In this document: piece by piece, positions 1 through 8,552 of the stretch
Layout: the number at the start of each line of letters is the position of its first letter
Numbering within the stretch: position 1 is the first letter of the stretch
Assembly (NCBI RefSeq): GCF_001665235.1
Contig: NZ_LZSC01000011.1
Location: 1-64,000 of the forward strand
DNA: 64,000 bases
Direction of reading: 5' to 3'
Origin: Mycobacterium sp. 1100029.7
GTDB taxonomy: Bacteria; Actinomycetota; Actinomycetes; Mycobacteriales; Mycobacteriaceae
Made by a program: the position numbers and the translations under genes
Notes under the pieces: model-generated
The model's input: only the letters and a program-made list of their open reading frames with translations
What the model was told of the DNA's origin: nothing
Database searches by the model: none

Positions 1-1
1 G

Positions 2-916
2 ACCGCGCAGGGCTGGTGGCGCAAAACCGAAGGTGGTGCTGCGAAGATCGATACCGCCGCGACCACTACCGGTGCGCTGCTCGCAGATCGGGCCGCAATC
101 GACGCCGCCGGCAGTGCGCCGACCGTCTCCGTGGACAGCCTGGCGTTGCTGTCACCGGTGACCAGGCCGTGCCGGGTGGTGGCGCAAATGACCAACTTCG
201 AGTCCCACGTCAGGGATGCGGGCATGGATCCGGCGTCGGTTCCGCTGACGTTCTTCCGCAAGGCCTCGGCATCGATCACCGGACCGTTCGACGACATCGT
301 CAAACCGCCGCACGTGCGGTTGCTCGACTACGAGGTGGAGATCGGGTTGGTGATCGGACGCACAATCGGTGTCGGCACAACAATTTCCGAGATCAACCTG
401 AGCGACTTCATCGCCGGGCTGGTCGTCACCAACGATGTGTCCGCCCGCGACATCCAATTGCCGCAGACCCAGTTCTACGAGGCCAAGTCCTATCCGACGT
501 TTACCCCGGTGGGGCCGGAGCTGGTGCTGCTCAGCGCCGAGGAGCTCGCGCGTTTCGGTGATCTGCGGCTGCGCCTGAGCGTCAGCGGTGTGGTGCGGCA
601 GAACGCGCTCGTCGACGGCGACATGCTGTATCGACCGTTGGCCGCGCTGCAGTCACTGACCCAATTTCAGGAACTCGCGCCCGGGGATTTGGTGCTCACC
701 GGCACCCCGGCCGGCACCGCGTTGAGCGCCCCACCCAAGCCGTTGACGATGATCGGCAACCTGCTGCCGACGGCGCTCAAATGGCGGGTGTTCTTCAATC
801 GTCAAGCGGGCAACCCGAATTACCTGCAGCACGGCGACATCGTGGAGTCCTCGGTTGCCACCGACGACGGGGTTATCGACCTGGGCACCCAACGCAACGC
901 CGTCCACTTCGCGTGA
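2..916 (+). CDS. Fumarylacetoacetate hydrolase family protein (5' end outside window)
   Basis: Reading frame 2 is open from the first base of the window, so the true start lies upstream and about 304 codons are visible. The body has the FAH-family fold signature: a Glu-containing stretch DYEVEIGLVIG, then IAGLVVTNDVSARD and the conserved FYEAKSYPTFTPVGPEL segment, with ...LVLTGTPAGT near the C-terminus. Members cleave C-C bonds or decarboxylate/isomerise ring-opened products in aromatic catabolism, using a divalent metal bound by Glu/Glu/Asp. It overlaps the next gene, a flavin hydroxylase, by 4 bases (GTGA), so the two are probably co-translated and work in one pathway. The exact substrate cannot be told from sequence. 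A GTG at 131 would give a shorter product but would cut into sequence that still looks family-like. Confidence 0.85.
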   Translation, partial: TAQGWWRKTEGGAAKIDTAATTTGALLADRAAIDAAGSAPTVSVDSLALLSPVTRPCRVVAQMTNFESHVRDAGMDPASVPLTFFRKASASITGPFDDIVKPPHVRLLDYEVEIGLVIGRTIGVGTTISEINLSDFIAGLVVTNDVSARDIQLPQTQFYEAKSYPTFTPVGPELVLLSAEELARFGDLRLRLSVSGVVRQNALVDGDMLYRPLAALQSLTQFQELAPGDLVLTGTPAGTALSAPPKPLTMIGNLLPTALKWRVFFNRQAGNPNYLQHGDIVESSVATDDGVIDLGTQRNAVHFA

Positions 917-2463
917 CCGCTCGACCCGTTCAGCGCGTTCCGGTTGTCATCGTCGGGGCTGGGCCCACCGGCATCACCGCCGCCACGTTGTTGGCGCAAT
1001 ACGGCGTAGCGAGCCTGGTCCTGGATCGCTGGCCCGGCATTTATCCGCAGCCACGCGCGGTGCACCTGGACGACGAGATCTACCGCGTCATCGCCCGGCT
1101 CGGCATCACCGACGAATTCGCGGCGATCTCGCGGCCAACGCTCGGATTACGGTTGCTGGACAATCGGTTTCGGGTCCTCGCGGAGTTCACCCGGGACAGC
1201 TCCCGCAGCCGCAATGGATTTCCGCAGGCCAATATGTTCGACCAGCCGGAATTGGAGGCCGTGCTTCGGACCAACCTGCGACGCTATCCGAACGCCGCGC
1301 TACGTGGTGACACGGAGGTGACCGACGTGCACGACACCGGCTCGCAGGTGCGCGTGACGTTCACCGACCGCGCCGCCGGCACCGTTGCGCAGGTCGATGC
1401 CGACTACGTGTTGGGCTGCGACGGCGCCAACAGCCTGGTACGAACCCAGATCGGCTCTGCCGTGGTCGATTTGAACTTCGCACAGCGTTGGCTGGTGGTC
1501 GATGTCGCGACAAATGCCGACCTGCGGCAGTGGGAAGGCGTGCACCAAGTGTGCGACCCGGTTCGCGCCGGGACCTACATGCGCATCGGAACATCGCGCT
1601 ACCGCTGGGAGTTCGCGCTGCTGGCCGGCGAAAGCGTCGCGGACTTCGCCACCTTGACCGCGTTGCGACCGCTGATCCGGCCCTGGACCGCCGACGTCGC
1701 GGATCACGATCTGAAGCTGGTGCGTGTCACCGAGTACACCTTCCGCGCCCAGATCGCCGAGCGGTGGCGCCGCGACAATGTCTTCCTCCTCGGAGATGCG
1801 GCACACCTGACTCCCCCGTTCATCGGCCAAGGTATGGGAGCCGGACTGCGCGACGCGATGAACCTGTGCTGGAAGATCGCCGGGGTACACCATGGCACTC
1901 TGGACCGCGATGTCCTGGATAGCTATGAGCAGGAACGTAAACCGCACACCGCAAGCATGATTCGATTGGCGCTGGCCGTCGGTCGCGCGATGACCGGCGG
2001 TGCCCGCGTCGGCAACGTACTACGTCGCGTGGTGCTGCCGCGGCTGCAGTTGATTCCCGGGCTGCGCGAGAAAGTTGTGGACTCGACCACCCCGGCGTTG
2101 CCTCGTTCGCCACTGGTGTGCAGATCGCGCCGGCGCCGTCAGCTGGCCGGCAGCCTGTGCCCGAACCCGCAGCTGCGCGACGGTCGTCGGCTCGACGACG
2201 TGCTGGGCGTCGGTTTTGCACTGATCACCGGCCGCCGCCTGCGCACCGATCACGAAACCGCCTTGCAGCAAAACGGATTCGTCGTTGTGGTTGCCGAGCC
2301 TGGCGACATGCTGATGCGGTGGCTGCGCCGGGGCCGCGCGACGGCGGCGGTGATCCGCCCCGACCGGACCGTGATGCGCACCGGCCGTGACGTTGCCGCA
2401 CTGTGTACCTGGGTATCCGGGGTCGTCGGGCAAGAGCGCCTCACGCCGGCCGGGCGACGATGA
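913..2463 (+). CDS. FAD-dependent aromatic hydroxylase (MhpA-like)
   Basis: This is a class A flavoprotein monooxygenase of 516 residues. The FAD-binding Rossmann motif VIVGAGPTG is at residues 12-20, the DG motif (GCDGANSLVR) is mid-protein, and the GD motif is in FLLGDAAHLTPPFIGQGMGAGLRDA. This arrangement is typical of 3-(3-hydroxyphenyl)propionate hydroxylases and related enzymes that use NAD(P)H and O2 to hydroxylate a phenolic ring. I chose the GTG at 913 because it overlaps the upstream stop codon (GTGA) and places the dinucleotide-binding motif at the usual distance from the N-terminus. A longer reading frame upstream is only an extension into the previous gene. Pairing with an FAH-family hydrolase suggests an aromatic-ring degradation operon that begins outside the window. 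Its end overlaps the convergent stress-protein gene by 23 bases. Confidence 0.88.
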   Translation: MTARPVQRVPVVIVGAGPTGITAATLLAQYGVASLVLDRWPGIYPQPRAVHLDDEIYRVIARLGITDEFAAISRPTLGLRLLDNRFRVLAEFTRDSSRSRNGFPQANMFDQPELEAVLRTNLRRYPNAALRGDTEVTDVHDTGSQVRVTFTDRAAGTVAQVDADYVLGCDGANSLVRTQIGSAVVDLNFAQRWLVVDVATNADLRQWEGVHQVCDPVRAGTYMRIGTSRYRWEFALLAGESVADFATLTALRPLIRPWTADVADHDLKLVRVTEYTFRAQIAERWRRDNVFLLGDAAHLTPPFIGQGMGAGLRDAMNLCWKIAGVHHGTLDRDVLDSYEQERKPHTASMIRLALAVGRAMTGGARVGNVLRRVVLPRLQLIPGLREKVVDSTTPALPRSPLVCRSRRRRQLAGSLCPNPQLRDGRRLDDVLGVGFALITGRRLRTDHETALQQNGFVVVVAEPGDMLMRWLRRGRATAAVIRPDRTVMRTGRDVAALCTWVSGVVGQERLTPAGRR

Positions 2464-3327
2464 CCGGTGCCTGCACCGAGTGCAGGACAGTGTTGCTGAC
2501 CGAGCCCAGGATCAGACCGGTGAGACCACCGCGGCCGTGACTGCCCACCACAACCAGCTGCGCTTGGGTGGCCCTCGTCTGGAAGATCAGCTGTTGGGCC
2601 GGCAGATCGCGAACGAGTAAGCGCCGCACCGACACGTCTGGATAGCGTTCCTGCCAACCCGCCAGAGTTTCGGCGAGACTGCGCTGCGCGTCGGCTTCTA
2701 CTGCCTCCCAGTCGAATGCCGGAAGTTCGAGCACCGCGACGTCGCTCCATGCGTGTAAGGCCACCAGGTCGACGCCGCGGCGAGACGCTTGGTCGAACGC
2801 GATCGCCGTCGCCAGCTCCGAAGCCGGCGAGCCGTCGATGCCTACCAGCACCGGACCGTGCAACGGGTCCGCCAGGTCTTCGTCCCGGATCACCGCGACC
2901 GGACAGGTCGCGTGCCGCACCACCGTCGAGCTGACCGAGCCGAGTAGACCCCGCGCCAGCAGGCCGCGTCCGGAGCTACCTACGACGATCATGTGTGCCT
3001 GCTCGGACATTTTGATCAGGGCCAGCGCCGGGCTCGAGTAGACCATCTCCATGTTGATTGCGACGGCCCGTCCGCGGGCATCGCATCCTGGGCGATCTTC
3101 AGCACGAACCCGAGCTCCTTGCGCCCATCGTCTTCCAGCTTCACCAGAACAGAGTCCGGGCAGGGAACGGGGGGCCACGTCGCCATCGGCGTCACCACCG
3201 CGTGAATCAGGGTCAGCGCAATGTTGTGCATCGCCGCATCGCGGGCCGCCCACACCACGGCGGCATTCGACGCAGGCGAGCCATCGACCGCGACGACGAT
3301 ACCGAGTTGTTCGACAGGTGCCGGCAT
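2441..3327 (-). pseudogene. Universal stress protein, tandem-domain, frameshifted
   Basis: The gene would encode a two-domain Usp protein of about 295 residues. The start (ATG at 3327) reads IVVAVDGSPASNAAVVWAARDAA, the usual beginning of mycobacterial Usp proteins. This frame runs on to 3016 but loses family likeness near 3060-3080. The second frame then carries the rest: VVGSSGRGLLARGLLGSVSSTVVRHATCPVAV (end of domain 1), then VLVGIDGSPASELA and VVVGSHGRGGLTGLILGSVSNTVL (domain 2, ATP-binding G-2x-G-9x-G(S/T) pattern). A single-base indel between about 3060 and 3080 explains the break. Either the gene is inactive or the base is a sequencing error; both halves keep intact ATP-binding motifs, so the change is recent. 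Usp proteins of this kind respond to hypoxia and redox stress. Confidence 0.8.
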
Positions 3328-3385
3328 TTCGTACTCCCTTCGTCAGGAGTAACGCTATTGACCGGTGCCGCCGTGGTCGTGAGGC

Positions 3386-3637
3386 TTAAGTCCCCAATCC
3401 GAGGGACTTCAGGACCGCGACGTGCTCCTCGCTGAGCTTTTGCCCCTCGAACACGTGGTTGAGCAGAAGCTTCAGGTCCAGCATCTGTTGCAGGTACACC
3501 AGACAGGGCGGGCAATCCTCGAGATGCTTGGCCACGATCGGGCCCCACTGGCCCGGATCGGAGTCCACCAGGTCGTCGACCAGCCGGACGAAATCGACGC
3601 AGTCGATTGCGGGAATGGTGTTGTCGTAGACGGTCAT
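3386..3637 (-). CDS. Zinc-type anti-sigma factor
   Basis: This 83-residue protein has the HxxxCxxC motif of zinc-binding anti-sigma factors (His38, Cys42, Cys45) within a helical N-terminal half. Its start codon overlaps the stop codon of the upstream ECF sigma gene (ATGA), the standard arrangement for a sigma/anti-sigma pair with 1:1 translation. There is no transmembrane segment, so it should act in the cytoplasm, holding the sigma factor until a signal, often thiol oxidation at the Cys pair, releases it. Neighbouring OsmC fits a redox signal. The family is a ZAS-like domain; the partner is inferred from position. Confidence 0.8.
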   Translation of the reverse strand: MTVYDNTIPAIDCVDFVRLVDDLVDSDPGQWGPIVAKHLEDCPPCLVYLQQMLDLKLLLNHVFEGQKLSEEHVAVLKSLGLGT

Positions 3638-4248
3638 TGGCGGTACCGCTTCTCTAGTTCGGTGCGGAGGTTGCCGCGGGCGCGGTAGAGAAGTGCCCGC
3701 TGCGCCTCGGCGGAGAGGCCCAAGATTTCCGCGGCTTCGTCGCTGGAGATGCCGGCGATGTCGCGCAGGATCACGAGTTGCCGTTGTCGTTCGGGCAGCG
3801 CATCGAGGGCCGCCCGGACGTAGTCGAGCAGTTCCTGCGTGACAGTGCGGTCTTCGGGCAGGAAACGGCGCGACGGCGGAAGGCTCCAGTGCCCGGCGTC
3901 GGGGTGGCCGGCCGGATGCATGCGACCGGCCAACGGATCGGTGTCGTCGGCCGCCAGAACTTCGTGGTCGCGGATGCGGGACTCGCGGCGCCGGTGCCGC
4001 GACGCGGTGTTCTTGACGATTGCGAACAACCAGGTGCTCACCGACGACCGGCCTTCGAAGGAGGAAGCGGACTGCAGCACCTGCACCCAGGCCTCCTGCA
4101 CGGCTTCTTCGGCGACCGTCGGTGAATTGACCATGGTCCGTGCGAATTTCACCATCGGCAGGTGAAAGTCGCGCACCAGATTGGCCAGCGGAATGCCGCC
4201 GACCAAATGCTGAGTGCCCTCTGGTGGCACCGTCACCGGTGTCACCAT
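3634..4248 (-). CDS. ECF-subfamily RNA polymerase sigma factor
   Basis: The 204-residue protein has sigma region 2 at about residues 20-90, with the FARTMVNSPTVAEEAVQEAW helix and the following STWLFAIVKNTASRHRRR segment. After a variable linker comes region 4 at about 140-200 (LDALPERQRQLVILRDIAG, then the helix-turn-helix SSDEAAEILGLSAEAQRALLYRAR). The reading frame is open far upstream, but ATG 4248 is preferred: it follows the stop of the acyl-CoA dehydrogenase-like gene by 10 bases, and residues before it resemble no sigma factor. The order OsmC, acyl-CoA dehydrogenase-like, sigma, anti-sigma on one strand with overlaps suggests the sigma factor autoregulates this operon. I could not find a convincing ECF promoter in front of OsmC. 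Confidence 0.87.
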   Translation of the reverse strand: MVTPVTVPPEGTQHLVGGIPLANLVRDFHLPMVKFARTMVNSPTVAEEAVQEAWVQVLQSASSFEGRSSVSTWLFAIVKNTASRHRRRESRIRDHEVLAADDTDPLAGRMHPAGHPDAGHWSLPPSRRFLPEDRTVTQELLDYVRAALDALPERQRQLVILRDIAGISSDEAAEILGLSAEAQRALLYRARGNLRTELEKRYRQ

Positions 4249-4258
4249 CGACCCGAGC

Positions 4259-5326
4259 TCAGGCGCACCTGCCCAATTCCCAGCGCAGTTGCGCCTCCGA
4301 CGGTGACTGCACCGGGATGAACGCCGCCTCGCGGTAACGCCGGCTGGCGGCGGTCCGGCTGGCATACCCCTTGCCACCCGCGGTCCTGATCTCCAAAGCG
4401 GCGCTGGCGCTGGCCAATTCGGCAGCGGCAAGACGCAAGGTCAACAGCTCCTTCTTGGCCGGCGCGGTCGCACCGCCGACGGCGGCGGCGAAGGTGGCCA
4501 ACGTCGACTGGGCGGCGGCGAGCTTCTCCGCGAGGGCGTCGACCTCGTCGGTGAAGACCGCGTTGACCCCGGCGAGCCCGAGCTTGCTCTGTTCGACGGT
4601 GGTCTTGGTCAACCCGAGGCACATCGCCGACTGCAGGACCAGAAACGTCGGTCGCACCGCCTGCAGAAAAGCGTCGAAGTCGTTGGACAGCACCTGTTCG
4701 GAACCGATATAGGCGTTTTCCAGCTGCAGCTGCGACGACGCGGTGCTACCCATTGCCAAGAGGTCGAAGTGATCACCGATGACCACACCCGCAGTGTTCA
4801 GCGGCAGCGCCACGATCAATCTCTCGCCGGCATCGGTACGCGCCGCGGTGACCATCGTCGAGTCCGGGTACAGATTGCTGGCCCATCTGATCACACCGCT
4901 GAGCAGGTAACCGCCGTCCACGGAGGCGGCCGTCAAATCGAGGCTGCCGCAGCCGGCCGCCTCCTTGAACGCCGACGCCATCCCGGTGACGCCCAGCGTG
5001 CTTCCGGACAGCAGCGTCTGGGCGGCCGCGAGACTGAACGGGGTTGCGGCCGTCAGCAGGTACTCGAGGGCCATGCGGTTGGCCCACAACGAGAATCCCG
5101 TGCTCATGCACTCGCCGGAGACCGCAGCGACGACCTCGGCCATCTGCGCGAGCCGTCCGTCGGTGTTTCCCGGCGCGCCCAATCCCAGCAGGCCGGCGGC
5201 GCCGAGGCGGTTGAAGCTGCGCCGGGAGGTTTCGTCACCGCGGTCCAGCGCGCCGGCATGGGCACGGATGTCGGCCAACAACTCTGGGTCGAGCCGCCCG
5301 AGGGCGGCGTCCACGGCGGCGGTCAC
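4259..5326 (-). CDS. Acyl-CoA dehydrogenase-like flavoprotein
   Basis: The 355-residue product has the acyl-CoA dehydrogenase layout: an N-terminal helical domain (RSFNRLGAAGLLGLGAPG), a middle beta domain (KEAAGCGSLDLTA...GGYLLSGVIRWASNLYPDSTMVTAAR) and a C-terminal helical domain ending GGKGYASRTAASRRYREAAFI. The usual GT.EI segment after the last motif is replaced by VQSPSEAQL and no catalytic Glu is obvious. It may therefore be a noncanonical member, such as a flavin-dependent oxidase or monooxygenase of the same fold. GTG 5326 was chosen as start because it overlaps the OsmC stop codon (GTGA); ATG 5389 would intrude 67 bases into OsmC. It sits between OsmC and a sigma factor, so its role is probably in stress metabolism rather than ordinary beta-oxidation. 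Confidence 0.75.
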   Translation of the reverse strand: MTAAVDAALGRLDPELLADIRAHAGALDRGDETSRRSFNRLGAAGLLGLGAPGNTDGRLAQMAEVVAAVSGECMSTGFSLWANRMALEYLLTAATPFSLAAAQTLLSGSTLGVTGMASAFKEAAGCGSLDLTAASVDGGYLLSGVIRWASNLYPDSTMVTAARTDAGERLIVALPLNTAGVVIGDHFDLLAMGSTASSQLQLENAYIGSEQVLSNDFDAFLQAVRPTFLVLQSAMCLGLTKTTVEQSKLGLAGVNAVFTDEVDALAEKLAAAQSTLATFAAAVGGATAPAKKELLTLRLAAAELASASAALEIRTAGGKGYASRTAASRRYREAAFIPVQSPSEAQLRWELGRCA

Positions 5327-5847
5327 GATATGACGAGAGTCGAGTCGACGCTTGCCGGACGGCGGAACGTGTTCACCACCGGCGACCACGCAATGGCGTT
5401 GTCGTGGATCTCCTTGAGCGTCGCATCGTCGGTGTCACCGGCCAACGAGACTTTGCAGCGCACCGCGGTGAACCCCAGCACTTTGCCTTCCGGGGTGTCG
5501 CCGACCCCCCAGACCGCGGAGATGTCGATGTCGCCTTCCATCTCGACCTCGATTTTGGTGAGGGTCACCCCGCGGTGGGTGGCATTGGCCAGCATGCCAA
5601 CCGAGATGCAGGACCCCAGGGCGGCCAGCGCCGTCTCCGAGGGATTGGGGGCGGAGTCGTCTCCGAGCAGGGCCGGCGGCTCCCCCACCAACATCGGCGT
5701 GAGGTCGCGCACGTACGTCATGTTGCGAAACCCGGCCTCGCACACGGTCTTGGCCTTCAGGGTCTTCTTCCCGGTGGTCGGGTCTTCCTTGGCGCTACAG
5801 GACAGCCGGTCGAGCCCTTCGGCGTCGATGACGAGTGCATCGGTCAT
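5323..5847 (-). CDS. OsmC-family peroxiredoxin-like protein
   Basis: This 174-residue protein has the OsmC/Ohr fold. The conserved active-site region PNPSETALAALGSCISVGMLANA holds one redox cysteine of the usual pair, and the C-terminal portion (VNTFRRPASVD) is typical of the wider family. A second conserved cysteine (FTAVRCKVSL) lies in the central sheet. Family members reduce organic hydroperoxides with thiol cofactors. It is the first gene of the operon OsmC, acyl-CoA dehydrogenase-like, ECF sigma, anti-sigma. A strong ribosome-binding site (GGAGGAAT) precedes the ATG. The 162 bases up to efeB hold no gene. Confidence 0.85.
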   Translation of the reverse strand: MTDALVIDAEGLDRLSCSAKEDPTTGKKTLKAKTVCEAGFRNMTYVRDLTPMLVGEPPALLGDDSAPNPSETALAALGSCISVGMLANATHRGVTLTKIEVEMEGDIDISAVWGVGDTPEGKVLGFTAVRCKVSLAGDTDDATLKEIHDNAIAWSPVVNTFRRPASVDSTLVIS

Positions 5848-6009
5848 GAGATTCCTCCATTTACGGTGATGTGATCTTCCCTGGGGTTAGTGCTTCGTCG
5901 ACCCCCGTGCGTGACGGTGGCCCGGATTGATCTACAGCGCCGACACCACACATCACATGCCCGAAACGCCGCGGCCGCCGAGCGCCGGCCGACCGTCGGT
6001 GAAGTTTGC

Positions 6010-7302
6010 TCAGCTGAACAGACTTTGGGCGATGTAGTGGCCTTGGGCGGGCGCGGGGGGCACGGCGAAGATAGCTGAGCCGATGTGGCGGATGTATTCG
6101 TTGAGTAAGTCATTGGCACCGAGGCGGTTCTGTAGACGAATAAAATCTTGCGGATCCTTTTGATACGAGATGAACAGCAATCCGGCGTTGAGTTGGCCGT
6201 TGGGATCCAGGCCGTCGGTGTAATTGTAGGAGCGGCGCCGGATCATGATGCCGTCGTTGTTTTCCCGGGCGGCCAGCCCCACGTGCGACAGCGGATCGAT
6301 CAACGGCTTGCCGTCGGCGCCGGTGGCAGCGAAGTTCGGCGTATCGAATTCACGCTTGCCGCTCAACGGCGCCCCCTCTTGTTTGGTGCGGCCGAAGATT
6401 TTCTGTTGATTGCCGATCCGGTCGACGTCCCACGTCTCGAGCAGCATCCGAATCTTGCGGACCACCTGATACGTCCCGCCGTTCATCCAGGCCTGGTCGC
6501 TGTTGTCGACCCAGACGAACCGGTCGTACTCGGCGGTGGTGCCGACGTTGCGGGTACCGTCCTTGAAACCCAACAGGTTTCGCGGGGTCTGCTGTCCGGG
6601 GCCGGCCGATGCCCGCCCAAAACCCAGCACCGCCCAATACGGTGACACGATGTCGCGGCCGAGTCGGGCCAGGTTGCGTGCCGCGTGGTAGCAGACCTGC
6701 GGGTCGTCGGCACAGGCCTGCACCGATAGGTCTCCGCCGTGCAGCCGCGGATCCAGGTTGTCACCGTTGAGCGGCGGCAGGTCGGTGAACACCGCGGGTC
6801 GCCGCGCGGCCAGGCCGAATCGCTCGCCGAACAAGGACGGCCCCAACCCGATCGTGGCGGTCAGGCTGGCGGGGCTGAGGCCGTAGGCTTCCCCGGTGTC
6901 GGTGGGCGGTTGCACCTCGACCTGTGGCTGGACCGTTCCCACCGGCTTGCCCTGCTGCAGCACGGCCACCGCGGCCGACCAGCGGGCCAGTAGCGCCTGA
7001 AGGTCGGCCCGGGTAGCACCCGATGCCAGCGAGAACGACATGAACACGGCGTAACGCTGTGGCAGCGTGGCGATTCCGCCTTGGTGCACCTGACCGTAGA
7101 ACGGGTAGCTGCGTCGTAGGTCGACAGTGTCGTCATCGCCCTCGCGCTGGTCGGCCGCCAGGGCGTGACCCGCGAAACCCCCACCGACGGCACCGACGGC
7201 GGCCCCGGTGAGCCCGGCCAGCATCGCGCCACCGAGCATGCGACGGCGCGGTACCGCGGTTGGGTCGGCCGGTGTGCGGTCGGCGAGTTCGTCGTCAGGC
7301 AT
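6010..7302 (-). CDS. efeB: Dyp-type haem peroxidase / deferrochelatase EfeB
   Basis: This 430-residue secreted haem peroxidase starts with a twin-arginine signal (RRRMLGG at 19-25 followed by a hydrophobic Ala/Gly stretch), so it is exported folded with haem. The DyP motif GXXDG appears as GFKDG, and the probable proximal haem ligand is the His in LSHVGLA near residue 340. EfeB is the third component of the EfeUOB ferrous/haem-iron system; it oxidises Fe(II) or extracts iron from haem outside the membrane. It starts 2 bases after the efeO stop, in the order efeU-efeO-efeB, and should be iron-regulated through the box upstream of efeU. Confidence 0.93.
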   Translation of the reverse strand: MPDDELADRTPADPTAVPRRRMLGGAMLAGLTGAAVGAVGGGFAGHALAADQREGDDDTVDLRRSYPFYGQVHQGGIATLPQRYAVFMSFSLASGATRADLQALLARWSAAVAVLQQGKPVGTVQPQVEVQPPTDTGEAYGLSPASLTATIGLGPSLFGERFGLAARRPAVFTDLPPLNGDNLDPRLHGGDLSVQACADDPQVCYHAARNLARLGRDIVSPYWAVLGFGRASAGPGQQTPRNLLGFKDGTRNVGTTAEYDRFVWVDNSDQAWMNGGTYQVVRKIRMLLETWDVDRIGNQQKIFGRTKQEGAPLSGKREFDTPNFAATGADGKPLIDPLSHVGLAARENNDGIMIRRRSYNYTDGLDPNGQLNAGLLFISYQKDPQDFIRLQNRLGANDLLNEYIRHIGSAIFAVPPAPAQGHYIAQSLFS

Positions 7303-7304
7303 CG

Positions 7305-8552
7305 TCAGTTGGCCGAGACCACTTTCTGCGCGACGGTGGACAGGCTTTGGTGTAGCGGCGCAATCACGGCGGTCAGCTTCGGCGCGTCGGTGGCTCGCAG
7401 CTCCGGAGTGTAGGTCCGATATCCGCCCAGCGCCGACGGATCCCGGTAGCCGTCCAGCGCGCTTTGCACCGCGCGGAATTGCTGATCGATCTGACTCACC
7501 AGATTCGCGTCGATCTTCTCCAGTCCGGGCCGCAGCGCGGCGTAGGCCTGTTGGGCGCCTTCGACATTGCCCGAGAAGTCAACCAGGTCAATGTGACTGA
7601 AGGCTTCCTCTTCACCGGTGATCTTGGTGTTTTGCACCTCTTCGATCAAATCGCTTGCGCCATTGGCCAAATCCTCGGGTTTGTACTGCAGGCCGGCGAC
7701 CACGTCTTTCAATTTACCTACATTGCCGACCAATTCGGAGCTCAAGGCTTTGGTGCCCGGCGTGATAGCACCGCCCTGCCAGAGGTCGCGTTCGATGGCG
7801 TGGAAGCCCTTCCACCCGACCTTGGCGTCCACGGGTGTGGACGCCCGCATGTCGATCAGATAGTCCAGGCTACCCGCGTTGTCGCCGACGGCGAAGCCCG
7901 GCAGGACGAAGCCCTCCACGGTGGATTCCGCACGCTCGTAGAACAATCGGGCTTTGGCGTAGGCAGCCTTCGACGCGTCGAGGTTGCCGGACTGGATTGC
8001 CGCATCGAGTGCCTTCACCCCGTCGGCGAGCTGACCTACCTGGTTGACGATGTATGCCGCGTAGTCCTTGGTGCCCTGGTTGAGGATGCTCGCCACGGTG
8101 CCCGTCGGCCCGGCGGGGGCCTGACCCGTGACGGTCAGGGTCTGGTACTCGGTGCTCGCACCGGGGCAGTACAGCTGATACGAGCCGCCGTCCAGCGTGA
8201 GCGTGAACGACACCGGATCCAGGCCGGGTGCGAGGTTCTCCTTTTCACCGACGATGCGCTGATCGCGGAGCAACTCCATTTCGGTGATCCCCGATGCGCT
8301 GGCGTTGACGACGGTGAAGGTGACCGGACCGGCCGGCACGCTCGCGGTGTCCAGCGCGCAGCCGTCCTTTCCGCCGGTGTTGGCCATGGTGACCTTCACG
8401 GCCTTGGTCCCGCCACCGGTGGGCGGGCTCGCGGCCTGGTTCGGATGACTGCAGGCCGCTGCGGCGAACGCCGCGATCACGACCAAAGTCGTGGTATTGC
8501 AGCAGGTTTCACGAGACCGCGACCTTGCCCGGGCGGTGCGATTCGCTGTCAC
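7305..8552 (-). CDS. efeO: EfeO iron-uptake lipoprotein (cupredoxin + M75 domains)
   Basis: The 415-residue protein has a lipoprotein signal with the cysteine of AFAAAACSH near residue 35. An N-terminal cupredoxin-like domain (about 45-145, with the Cys of YQLYCPG) is followed by the M75/imelysin-like domain containing the metal-binding HxxE motif in GFHAIERDLWQGG. EfeO captures iron at the cell surface and passes it to EfeU. The GTG at 8552 is taken as start although it overlaps efeU by 44 bases, because no later start leaves a usable signal peptide with basic residues. Translational coupling with efeU is likely. Confidence 0.9.
   Translation of the reverse strand: MTANRTARARSRSRETCCNTTTLVVIAAFAAAACSHPNQAASPPTGGGTKAVKVTMANTGGKDGCALDTASVPAGPVTFTVVNASASGITEMELLRDQRIVGEKENLAPGLDPVSFTLTLDGGSYQLYCPGASTEYQTLTVTGQAPAGPTGTVASILNQGTKDYAAYIVNQVGQLADGVKALDAAIQSGNLDASKAAYAKARLFYERAESTVEGFVLPGFAVGDNAGSLDYLIDMRASTPVDAKVGWKGFHAIERDLWQGGAITPGTKALSSELVGNVGKLKDVVAGLQYKPEDLANGASDLIEEVQNTKITGEEEAFSHIDLVDFSGNVEGAQQAYAALRPGLEKIDANLVSQIDQQFRAVQSALDGYRDPSALGGYRTYTPELRATDAPKLTAVIAPLHQSLSTVAQKVVSAN

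Noticed and set aside
16..561. Long open frame overlapping the first gene
   Set aside because: It lies in another frame over the FAH-family gene and is Arg/Gly/Ala-rich without any domain, as expected for a GC-rich shadow.
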